DNA from: an uncultured Lachnospiraceae bacterium
GTDB lineage: Bacteria; Bacillota; Clostridia; Lachnospirales; Lachnospiraceae
Length of the DNA stretch: 35,433 nt
Reading direction: 5' to 3'
NCBI GenBank assembly: GCA_910577675.1
Contig: CAJTOR010000040.1
Coordinates: 1-35,433 of the forward strand
Below, in pieces: positions 1-6,819 of this stretch. The notes under the pieces are model-generated. The model did not search any database. It had not been told where the DNA came from and saw only the letters and a list, made by a program, of their open reading frames with translations. Each line of letters opens with the position of its first letter. Position 1 is the first letter of the stretch. A program made the position numbers and the translations under genes.

Positions 1-87
1 TTGCCTGCTTGATACTTCTTATATTTGCGAAATTATGGAAAATTGATTTCCGTGCTAGTCGATTTTTACTTTTTCAACTCTTATGTA

Positions 88-114
88 ACATATACCCAAT
101 TATTTCCATATAAT
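88..114 (+). promoter_or_regulatory. Candidate mother-cell (SigK/SigE-type) promoter
   Basis: An AC dinucleotide at 88-89 is followed after 17 bases by CATATAAT at 107-114. This fits the SigK pattern (AC, 16-17 bases, CATAnnnT); the overlapping ACATATA at 88-94 could also serve as a SigE-like -35. It lies about 65 bases before the GH18 start codon. The element is short and the region AT-rich, so a chance match is possible. Confidence 0.4.
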
Positions 115-177
115 CTAATAACTGTTATTCTGCGTTAAAAGAAATCAGCCAAGTCCTGTACCAAGAAGGAGGATATT

Positions 178-1308
178 ATGGAAATCTATATTGTAAAACC
201 GGGGGATACCATCGATTCAATTGCCGCACTTACCGGCGCACCGCTTTCCTCCATACTCTATAACAACCAGCTTACTTACCCGTACCGCCTTGCAGTTGGG
301 GAAGCCCTGTTAATCTCCTACGACGGAAACGCCGAAAGACAGGCTATCTATACAAATGGCTATGCCTATCCACATATCAACCAGGAAATCCTGCGCCAGT
401 CCCTGCCCTTTATGGGCGCTCTCTCCATCTTTTCCTACGGGTTTACCACGGATGGCGCTTTAATTCCACCTCACCTTGACGATACCTTCTTGATTGACCT
501 TGCACAAAGTTACGGAACACGCCCGGTTCTTACGCTCACACCAATCGACGCTTCCGGCACATTCAACAACAACTTGATTACCGCTCTTGTACACAATCCG
601 GAAGCCATCTCACGCCTAACGGAAGAACTTGGAGTCCAGATTACCTCGCGCGGGTTTGAAGGGGTTGATATTGATTTTGAATATATTCTGCCAACAGACC
701 GCATTGCCTTCGCCGAATTTGTAGCCACGGTACGCCGTTCTATCAATGCGCTCGGTTTCCCTGTTTCTGTAGCACTCGCGCCAAAAACTTCGGATGACCA
801 GAAAGGGGTTTTATATGAGGGGAAGGATTACGCACTGCTTGGAGAGGCGGCAGATTCGGTGTTGTTGATGACGTATGAGTGGGGCTATACCTACAGCGTC
901 CCCATGGCTGTCGCCCCCGTCGATAAAGTCCGCCGTGTTGTCGAGTACGCCCTCACCCGCATCCCGGCAGCAAAAATCGACCTTGGAATACCGAACTACG
1001 GCTACGACTGGCCTCTTCCCTATGTTTCAGGCACCACGCGCGCCACTTCCATCGGAAACATAGCTGCAAGGGAGCGCGCTGTTGAAAACGGTGCCGTTAT
1101 CCAGTTTGACGAAACTGCAAAAAGTCCGTGGTACACCTACGAAAAAGACGGGATTTCCCACGAAGTCTGGTTCGAGGATGTAAGGAGTTACCAGGCAAAA
1201 TTCGCGCTGGTAAACGAGTACGCCCTGCGCGGCATCGGCTTCTGGCAACTGATGCGCGAAAATCTGCCGGGCTTTTTGCTTATGTCAGGTACTTTCTGGA
1301 TTCGTTAA
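178..1308 (+). CDS. LysM-GH18 spore peptidoglycan hydrolase (YaaH/SleL-like)
   Basis: Predicted glycoside hydrolase family 18 enzyme of the YaaH/YdhD/SleL type, which act on spore cortex peptidoglycan as N-acetylglucosaminidases. Residues 3-48 form one LysM domain (YIVKPGDTIDSIAAL); Bacillus relatives usually have two, so this is a single-LysM version. The rest is a GH18 barrel; the catalytic strand reads FEGVDIDFEY, so the first acid of DxxDxDxE is Glu and the catalytic Glu is present. There is no signal peptide, as expected for a protein made in the mother cell and assembled on the spore. AAGGAGG lies just before the ATG. The gene converges on the spoIIA operon and has a possible SigK/SigE promoter upstream. 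Family assignment is firm; exact bond specificity is inferred. Confidence 0.88.
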   Translation: MEIYIVKPGDTIDSIAALTGAPLSSILYNNQLTYPYRLAVGEALLISYDGNAERQAIYTNGYAYPHINQEILRQSLPFMGALSIFSYGFTTDGALIPPHLDDTFLIDLAQSYGTRPVLTLTPIDASGTFNNNLITALVHNPEAISRLTEELGVQITSRGFEGVDIDFEYILPTDRIAFAEFVATVRRSINALGFPVSVALAPKTSDDQKGVLYEGKDYALLGEAADSVLLMTYEWGYTYSVPMAVAPVDKVRRVVEYALTRIPAAKIDLGIPNYGYDWPLPYVSGTTRATSIGNIAARERAVENGAVIQFDETAKSPWYTYEKDGISHEVWFEDVRSYQAKFALVNEYALRGIGFWQLMRENLPGFLLMSGTFWIR

Positions 1309-1350
1309 GCTTTAAAGATGGCACATAAAACACCCGTCATTCCTCAAATA

Positions 1351-2115
1351 TCAGATCTTTTCACACTGGGCACGCAATTTTAACAGGATTTTTTTCTCCA
1401 GCCTTGATACCTGCACCTGGCTGATCCCGAGCCTTGCTGCCACTTCATTCTGTGTGCGCTCCTCAAAATAGCGCATTTTCAAAAGGAGTTGTTCGGACTC
1501 CGGAAGGCTTTTTAACAGACCGGAAAGCAACATATGGTCAAGTAATTTTTCCTTCTCCACATCGCCGCTTTCACCGGCACCGGAAAGCCTCCCGGTTCCA
1601 CCTCCTGCCCCCTGCACAATCTGGTCAACCATATAAATCTCGCTGCCATCCCCCTGGTAAACCGTGCGGTAGATGGAGTCCACCTCCGCACCCGCCTCCA
1701 TCGCCATAACAATATCCTCGCGTTTAAGTTCCGTCGCGGCTGCAATCTCATCCAAAGTTGCCTCACGCCCGAGTCTACGTTCTAAGACCTCACATGCCTG
1801 GCGTATCTTAAAAGCATTCTCCTTCATTGTGCGCGACACCTTCACCAGCCCGTCATCCCGCAAAAAACGCCTGATTTCGCCTGTAATCATCGGCACGGCA
1901 TAGGTGGAAAACTGCACATCATAATTCAGGTCGAACTTATCAATCGCCTTCATTAAGCCGATACAACCAATCTGGAACAGGTCGTCCGCTTCATACCCGC
2001 GCCCTAAGAACCGGCGTACAATACTCCACACCAGCCCGATATTCTCCGTAATCATCTGTTCCCTCGCCGCTTTATCCCCCTGTTTACACCGCATCAGCAA
2101 CAAACTCTGATCCAC
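1351..2115 (-). CDS. sigF: RNA polymerase sporulation sigma factor SigF
   Basis: Forespore-specific sigma-70 family factor, held inactive by the anti-sigma factor SpoIIAB encoded just upstream. Visible parts: region 2 (ENIGLVWSIVRRFLGRGYE, then DDLFQIGCIGLMKAIDKFD and FSTYAVPMITGEIRRFLRDD), region 3, and a region 4 helix-turn-helix (QNEVAARLGISQVQVSRLEKK). The longest open frame starts at 2199 inside spoIIAB, but a GTG at 2113-2115 has AAGGAGG six bases upstream, lies 19 bases after the spoIIAB stop, and gives 254 residues, matching the usual SigF length. It is the last gene of spoIIAA-spoIIAB-sigF. The only oddity is the GTG start. Confidence 0.95.
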   Translation of the reverse strand: MDQSLLLMRCKQGDKAAREQMITENIGLVWSIVRRFLGRGYEADDLFQIGCIGLMKAIDKFDLNYDVQFSTYAVPMITGEIRRFLRDDGLVKVSRTMKENAFKIRQACEVLERRLGREATLDEIAAATELKREDIVMAMEAGAEVDSIYRTVYQGDGSEIYMVDQIVQGAGGGTGRLSGAGESGDVEKEKLLDHMLLSGLLKSLPESEQLLLKMRYFEERTQNEVAARLGISQVQVSRLEKKILLKLRAQCEKI

Positions 2116-2134
2116 AGGCAGCCTCCTTATCTTA

Positions 2135-2707
2135 CTATGCCGGACTTTCACCCTCCAAAGCCGACGCTCCCCCGCCGATTTTCTTGCGCATACGCACAAA
2201 TGTACCGCAATTCTTCAGCGAATGCACCTCAAGCTCATCCATAAAAGCTTCCATAAAAGCAAATCCCATACCGGAGCGCTCCATATCCGGCCTTGTCGTA
2301 TACATCGGCTCCATCGCCGCCATTATATCCGCTATACCCATCCCCCAATCCTCAACCTCAATACATATTTCACTTCCCGCAATATCAAAGCGCATACAAA
2401 TCACTCCATCCCCATCCCCATAACCGTGAATCACCGCATTCGTCACCGCCTCCGACACTGCGGTCTTAATATCCGCGAGTTCTTCAAGCGTCGGGTTAAG
2501 CTGCGCTACATATGCCGCCGCAACCATGCGCGCAAAACTCTCATTTTTTGAATGCGCGGCAAACTGCAAACATACACAGTTCTCCCCTGCCTCACAGCCC
2601 AGTCCATCCTCCTCCTTAACAGCGCACTTAAAACCGCTGTAACATTCCTCTGGCTTTAGTACCTGTCTTCTTCCCGCAACACTGATTACGCCCTGAACCT
2701 GCTCCAT
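2135..2707 (-). CDS. spoIIAB: Anti-sigma F factor / SpoIIAA kinase SpoIIAB, N-terminally extended
   Basis: GHKL-fold serine kinase that binds SigF and phosphorylates SpoIIAA. The ATP-site motifs are intact: N-box SEAVTNAVIHGY (E86, N90), DWGMGI and the GMGFAF box. It has 190 residues against roughly 145 in Bacillus: the canonical start (LQFAAHSKNESFAR) falls near residue 47, preceded by about 45 extra residues with five cysteines (22, 28, 38, 44, 46), and there is a short Gly/Ala-rich C-terminal tail. The upstream ATG has GGAGG eight bases before it, which supports the long form; the only start near the canonical position is a TTG with poor Shine-Dalgarno spacing. Identity is certain; the role of the extension is unknown. 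Confidence 0.93.
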   Translation of the reverse strand: MEQVQGVISVAGRRQVLKPEECYSGFKCAVKEEDGLGCEAGENCVCLQFAAHSKNESFARMVAAAYVAQLNPTLEELADIKTAVSEAVTNAVIHGYGDGDGVICMRFDIAGSEICIEVEDWGMGIADIMAAMEPMYTTRPDMERSGMGFAFMEAFMDELEVHSLKNCGTFVRMRKKIGGGASALEGESPA

Positions 2708-2773
2708 TTTCTCATCCTCCTTTTATCTCTCCCTTTTCACTTTAAAAGCGCAGCCCACCAAGGGGTAACACCA

Positions 2774-3193
2774 CTATAAAGCATCCGCCTCCCCACAAAC
2801 ATCCTTTCCCTCTGTCTGCTTGCCTGCATTTCTCCCACTCAGAGCAAGAACCGCCTCCCGCCGCTCCTCAAAACGCGGCATAATCCGGTACAGCCCCGAC
2901 AAAGTCAAAATCCGGTCAATTTCCGCCCCGACCCCGCAGCACGCGATATTACCCCCCTGAAAAATCACCTTCTTATACCTTCCCATAACCACCCCGATAC
3001 CCGAACTGTCCATAAAACTGATTTCCGAAAAATCAAAAAGAAGATGCAGTGCGCCGCTCTTTTCAATAAGGGAATCCGCCTCCTCCCTCACATCCACCGC
3101 ACAGCAATGGTCAAGCTCCTTAAACGGCACTATAACCAACACATTCCCACAAAGCTCATACCCTGCTGTCCGTCCCTTTAACACACGCTCCAT
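2774..3193 (-). CDS. spoIIAA: Anti-anti-sigma F factor SpoIIAA
   Basis: STAS-domain protein that, when dephosphorylated, displaces SigF from SpoIIAB. The phosphorylation site motif MDSSGIGVVMGRYK is at residues 61-74. The STAS core ends near residue 115; the last 20 or so residues (Gly/Lys/Glu-rich, one Cys) exceed the usual length of about 117. First gene of the operon, with a 66-base gap to spoIIAB. A Spo0A box lies about 40 bases upstream of the ATG. Confidence 0.94.
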   Translation of the reverse strand: MERVLKGRTAGYELCGNVLVIVPFKELDHCCAVDVREEADSLIEKSGALHLLFDFSEISFMDSSGIGVVMGRYKKVIFQGGNIACCGVGAEIDRILTLSGLYRIMPRFEERREAVLALSGRNAGKQTEGKDVCGEADAL

Positions 3194-3216
3194 AACAATA
3201 CCCCTTTCTACAGAAA

Positions 3217-3245
3217 ATAATATGTTCGATTATGTCGAATGAAAA
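3217..3245 (-). promoter_or_regulatory. spoIIA operon promoter region with Spo0A box
   Basis: On the minus strand TTCGACA (3233-3239) is a perfect core Spo0A box. It sits between a SigA-like -35 TTTTCA (3240-3245) and a -10 TATTAT (3217-3222), 17 bases apart. A half-related TCGAA sequence follows, giving a loose inverted repeat TTCGA/TCGAA. In Bacillus the operon uses SigH plus Spo0A; I do not see a convincing SigH pair here, so the sigma factor is uncertain, while the 0A box is clear. Confidence 0.6.
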
Positions 3246-3273
3246 GAAAAGAGGCCGACATGATGCCGTCCTC
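3241..3273 (-). terminator. Rho-independent terminator after the TPR gene
   Basis: Inverted repeat 3251-3261 / 3263-3273 (GAGGCCGACAT and ATGCCGTCCTC, two mismatches) followed on the minus strand by TTTTCTTTTC (3241-3250). It separates the zinc-ribbon TPR gene from the spoIIA operon. Confidence 0.7.
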
Positions 3274-3345
3274 TCTTCCTGTGGTGCCTTATTTTCTTTT
3301 CCCTGTGTCCTTTCAGATTACTCTTTTCAATCCGCGATATATCCC

Positions 3346-4764
3346 CTATTCCTCAAATCCCATTTCCCCAAGCCTTGTCCTTGTATAGCTGGCAAGGGAT
3401 GAGGAAGGGAACTCCGCCAAAAGCCGCCGATAATATTCTGCTGCCTGCTCGTTTGCCTCCATCAACTGGTAAGATTTTCCAAGATAGTAGTAACAGGAAT
3501 CGCTCCGCAGCCCATAATCACAAGCTGCCTGCAAATATACCGCCGCCTGCTCATAATCGCCGTCATCATGCGCCTGCCGCCCAAGCGCGTAGGCAGGTTC
3601 CGCAGCACGCCCAAATATTTCCCCCTGCATCTTTTCAACCAGCTTCTTCGCATCCGCATTCTCCATCCGGGCGATATCAAGTTTCACCAACTCTCCTGCA
3701 AGATCGATAAGTTCTGCATCTGTCGGCTCCTCCTTCGCCGCCACCGCCAGATAAGCCTGCACAGCAAGGAACAAATCATCATACATCCCGGTATCATACT
3801 CCGGTATCACAACCTCCGAGAGCTGTTTTGAAACTTCCTCGTACTTCCCCTTCCAAAGCTCGGCTTCCTTCTCAAGCGACGTGACCGCCGCCTCCTTAAT
3901 GCGCAGTTCACTGCTGTAGTCAAGCTGGTTTTTCTCAAACTCGGCGCGGATATTTTTCTGCGCGGTCGGAACAATCAAAATAAATGTTACCAAAACCCCC
4001 ATAATCGTCCCTACCACCAGCGTAATCCATGCCATAACATTCGGTTTATCCTCGCTGTAGTTCCCCGCAGTGGAAAGCCGCATCCCATCGCCCGTATTCT
4101 CTATGGCAAGCTCATTCTCACCCGTCTGCCCCGCTTCCTTCTGGGCTGTGGCGGGCGCACTGACTTCCTTTAAGTAGCGCAATGTAGTAGTATTTGCCAC
4201 ATCGATCTGCGCCGCGTATAACAGATGTTTTTTCGCTCTCTCCTTCTGTCCGGTATGAAGATACAAAAGCGCCAGAAGCTGCCTTGCCCGGATAAAATTT
4301 GGATGCAGGCTGACCACCTTTTTCAACTGGAGGATCGCCATATCATCCCCGCCCTGTTTCGCCGCCTCAAGCGCAATATTATATTTCTTTATCGCCTGGT
4401 TCATCGCGTCAAACTTTGCAGGGCTTCCCTGAATGCGCTCCATATAATCATCCGCACAGTTATTCTCCGGCTGGAAATACTTGCTGACCACCCACTCACC
4501 TAAAGCCGCCACCGTTTCCCCCATCTCAAAATAGACAAGCCCCAGCAAATTCCTCGCCCTTGTATTGCGCTTGTTCATCTCAAGACTTTTTTTCAGCATC
4601 TGGACTGCCCCGCTAAGATCACGCACATTCGCGCGGGCAAGCCCTCTGTTATAGTATATATTTGAAGTTTTGATTATCTTCCGGTATACCGTCAGCTCCG
4701 CCCCGCAGGAAGCACAGTATGTAAGCGTTTCCCTGGTCGGATTGCCGCAACGTGGACAAATCAT
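3346..4764 (-). CDS. Zinc-ribbon TPR membrane protein
   Basis: A 472-residue protein of unrecognised specific function. The first 22 residues form a zinc ribbon (CPRC at 3-6 and CASC at 17-20), as in zinc-ribbon_2 proteins. Two or more TPR-like helix pairs follow (YNRGLARANVRDLSGAVQML; RARQLLALLYLHTGQKERAK). A single membrane helix lies near residues 245-268 (WITLVVGTIMGVLVTFILIV), then a charged coiled coil (about 270-320), then C-terminal TPRs (YYYLGKSYQLMEANEQAAEYY), so TPRs sit on both sides of the membrane. Co-transcribed with the small gene 28 bases upstream. Likely an assembly or scaffold protein; that is inference. Confidence 0.8.
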   Translation of the reverse strand: MICPRCGNPTRETLTYCASCGAELTVYRKIIKTSNIYYNRGLARANVRDLSGAVQMLKKSLEMNKRNTRARNLLGLVYFEMGETVAALGEWVVSKYFQPENNCADDYMERIQGSPAKFDAMNQAIKKYNIALEAAKQGGDDMAILQLKKVVSLHPNFIRARQLLALLYLHTGQKERAKKHLLYAAQIDVANTTTLRYLKEVSAPATAQKEAGQTGENELAIENTGDGMRLSTAGNYSEDKPNVMAWITLVVGTIMGVLVTFILIVPTAQKNIRAEFEKNQLDYSSELRIKEAAVTSLEKEAELWKGKYEEVSKQLSEVVIPEYDTGMYDDLFLAVQAYLAVAAKEEPTDAELIDLAGELVKLDIARMENADAKKLVEKMQGEIFGRAAEPAYALGRQAHDDGDYEQAAVYLQAACDYGLRSDSCYYYLGKSYQLMEANEQAAEYYRRLLAEFPSSSLASYTRTRLGEMGFEE

Positions 4765-4792
4765 GTTTTTTCCCCATTTCCTTATCTTTTTT

Positions 4793-4942
4793 TCAGTCCG
4801 CCGCCTGGTTCTTCCTGTCTTTTAATATCTTATCCAGAATATCAGAAATATCCGTCAGGTCGTTATTATATATTGCTTCCTCCGCCTCATCGACCTCCAG
4901 GCTCGGCTGGTAAGCCGCCAGTTCTTTCTCAAAATTTATCAT
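4793..4942 (-). CDS. Small acidic protein upstream of the TPR gene
   Basis: A 49-residue protein beginning MINFEKELAAYQPSLEVDEA and ending in a basic stretch. No known domain, no membrane segment. The open frame extends to 4990, but the ATG at 4940-4942 (or the one three codons earlier at 4949-4951) follows GAGGAAAGG and starts the soluble amphipathic sequence. A good SigA promoter lies 69 bases upstream, and the TPR gene starts 28 bases after its stop, so the two form an operon. Function unknown. Confidence 0.65.
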   Translation of the reverse strand: MINFEKELAAYQPSLEVDEAEEAIYNNDLTDISDILDKILKDRKNQAAD

Positions 4943-5010
4943 ATCGCCCATCCTTTCCTCTGCCAGACAATATACAGGCAATCCCCACACTCTTACAAAT
5001 ACATTTTATA

Positions 5011-5039
5011 AATATACCGTTTTTCCCATAAAAAATCAA
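5011..5039 (-). promoter_or_regulatory. SigA promoter for the small gene/TPR operon
   Basis: On the minus strand TTGATT (5034-5039), a 17-base spacer, then TATATT (5011-5016). Good match to the housekeeping consensus; transcription would start near 5004. Confidence 0.7.
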
Positions 5040-5051
5040 GTCTTTGCACAA

Positions 5052-5089
5052 AAATCGGCCGGGCAAATTTCATATTTCCCGACCGATTT
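5052..5089 (-). terminator. Terminator after the DUF342 gene
   Basis: A 12-bp stem with one mismatch (AAATCGGCCGGG at 5052-5063, CCCGACCGATTT at 5078-5089) with a 14-base loop, 48 bases past the DUF342 stop. The T-tract is short on the minus strand (TTTTTGTG including stem bases). Confidence 0.7.
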
Positions 5090-5136
5090 CCTTAAAAAGT
5101 AACAATACCGTCATTTTTTATTATATCCCAGCAGCC

Positions 5137-6534
5137 CTAATTCGAATAAAGTCGTATTTCATTATCCTTCTTTTTGAGCGTCACACCGTTTAGCACTTCC
5201 TTGAACTGGTACTGCACGCCGTTCATGCGCACACGCGTGCCGGGATAGGCACATTGCCGGATAACAATCTTTGCCTCCCGCGCAAGCTCGAGCTTCTCAA
5301 GCAGCCTCTGGCGCTTCTGTAGATTCTCGTTCATCTGGCTGTCAAGCGAAATCTTAAAACGCGTCACCTGCATGCGCCGCTCCTGGTTCTGGCGGGGTTC
5401 CTGCTTAGGATCCTTAGGCACCTGCAAAAGCGTGAGCACCTGCTTTGTCTTCTCGAGCTGGTCGGACAATTCCTTGTAATCCACCTCAAGCTTTTGCAGT
5501 GTCCGCTCTAGCTCGTCAGCCTTGCCCGCAATCAACTCGGACTGCACCTCGGCGACATTGCCGACTGTCGTTGCCTCAAGCATCCGCCCGGCGTAAACAA
5601 TACCTCCGAGTATCACGCCGTGCCTGCCAGCCACAACAATATCCTCCCCCGCCTCCACAAAACAGCTCAAAACGGAGTTCGCATTCACATTCTTCCCCGC
5701 AATAATCTTGGTCTGCTCAAAGAACTTGCCGGAAACCGAACCCTTGCAGGAAACAATTCCCCTCCCACCGCCCTGCATCCCGCAGGTAAGCACGATATCT
5801 TTTCCCGCATAAAGTTCGCAGCCCTCAACCGCCCCCTGTACCGTAAGAGTCCCTCCCGCATGGATTTTTCTGCCGCTGACCACACTTCCATGTACAAGGA
5901 CATCCCCGTCAAAATCGATATCGCCGGTCAGCACATCTACATCCTCATTGATCTCAAGGAAATTCTTGATCGTGATCCGGTTGTTCTCCATCTCGATCCT
6001 GCCGCTGATCGTCGCCATATAGGTACGCTTGTCCTCCGAGGTACAAAAACCCTTGCCCTTGATCTCCGGCAGATCCCTGCCGTTTTTCGCCTCGACAATC
6101 CGCCCGGTCAGATCCCATCCGTTCTTCCCCTGTGTCGCAGGTATGTAACGGGCAATAATCGCTCCCTCCTTCACCGTCGGGATATTTGTCATCGTCCGGT
6201 AATCAACCGAACCGTCGGGCAGGACTTTCGGCTTCTTGTTTGTTTCCACGTCAAATAAAAACTCAAAACGTCCTTCCTGCCCCTCCTCCGGCGGCTGCCC
6301 AAACGCCACAACCACCTTGGCAAAATAAATCTCATCCTCGAGCATCTTTTTAACTCTCTCCTCGCGGATGCCCCTCCTCACCCCGTTTTTGGCAAGTACC
6401 TGTATAATTGTGTCCACATCATACTTCATATTGTCCGGCGGTGGGCATAAGTACAACTCTGCCGTCATCAAATTCTCACTCATCATCACTTTCGAACCAT
6501 TCTCTATCCACTCTACCATTTCCGAACTCATCAT
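5137..6534 (-). CDS. DUF342 / FapA-family polymer-forming protein
   Basis: A 465-residue member of the FapA (flagellar assembly protein A, DUF342) family. The N-terminal 190 residues are the FapA N-terminal domain. Then comes a right-handed beta-helix of repeated Gly-rich strands (DIDFDGDVLVHGSVVSGRKI, TLTVQGAVEGCELYAGKDIV, AGEDIVVAGRHGVILGGIVY), then a coiled coil (about 340-410) and a short C-terminal beta domain. The ATG-ATG start follows a purine-rich AAGGCGGGGG. No flagellar genes are adjacent, so a flagellar role should not be assumed; many Firmicute paralogues are uncharacterised cell-surface or cytoskeletal scaffolds. It stands alone between a terminator and an IS remnant. Confidence 0.85.
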   Translation of the reverse strand: MMSSEMVEWIENGSKVMMSENLMTAELYLCPPPDNMKYDVDTIIQVLAKNGVRRGIREERVKKMLEDEIYFAKVVVAFGQPPEEGQEGRFEFLFDVETNKKPKVLPDGSVDYRTMTNIPTVKEGAIIARYIPATQGKNGWDLTGRIVEAKNGRDLPEIKGKGFCTSEDKRTYMATISGRIEMENNRITIKNFLEINEDVDVLTGDIDFDGDVLVHGSVVSGRKIHAGGTLTVQGAVEGCELYAGKDIVLTCGMQGGGRGIVSCKGSVSGKFFEQTKIIAGKNVNANSVLSCFVEAGEDIVVAGRHGVILGGIVYAGRMLEATTVGNVAEVQSELIAGKADELERTLQKLEVDYKELSDQLEKTKQVLTLLQVPKDPKQEPRQNQERRMQVTRFKISLDSQMNENLQKRQRLLEKLELAREAKIVIRQCAYPGTRVRMNGVQYQFKEVLNGVTLKKKDNEIRLYSN

Positions 6535-6579
6535 ATTTATCCCCCGCCTTTCCTTTTACAGCAAAGCAAATTGTTAATT

Positions 6580-6729
6580 TTATTTTACTACAACACGCCC
6601 GGAATTTCCACTGTTTATTAATATTTTTTTAATTTTATTTTGATTTAACAATTTGTCGCCCATACAGGATAATCCCCGCAGATATGCCTCTACTACCAGT
6701 TTCTTTAACTCAAAGCTATATTTAGCCAT
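6580..6729 (-). pseudogene. Truncated IS3-family (IS150-type) OrfA
   Basis: Reading from the ATG at 6727-6729 gives MAKYSFELKKLVVEAYLRG, the typical start of IS150/IS3 OrfA proteins (normally about 100-170 residues with an HTH). Similarity to the family stops after about 20 residues, and the frame ends after 49 with Lys/Asn/Ile-rich sequence that looks like unrelated intergenic DNA. No OrfB is present. A remnant, not functional. Confidence 0.75.
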
Positions 6730-6786
6730 AAAATAAACCGACCTCCAAACGTTAGATTTTTGGTCTAACGTTTGAGGGTCAGTTCA
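6580..6786 (-). mobile_element. IS3/IS150-family left-end remnant
   Basis: The minus strand reads TGAACTGACCCTCAAACG from 6786, the TG-starting terminal inverted repeat of IS150-type elements. It is followed by a 17-bp imperfect hairpin (arms 6740-6756 and 6764-6780) and the OrfA start. The right end and OrfB are missing, so the element was truncated by deletion. The tip lies 33 bases downstream of the valS stop and the other side runs into the DUF342 promoter region. Confidence 0.75.
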
Positions 6787-6819
6787 TCCCAAGATAAAAG
6801 AGGGGGCTTTTTTAACTAT

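Noticed and set aside
2600..2650. Internal AAGGAGG and ATG within spoIIAB as an alternative start
   Set aside because: The ATG is out of frame with SpoIIAB and too close to the Shine-Dalgarno.
5620..6258. 212-codon plus-strand frame over the DUF342 gene
   Set aside because: Antisense shadow with biased composition and no start signals.
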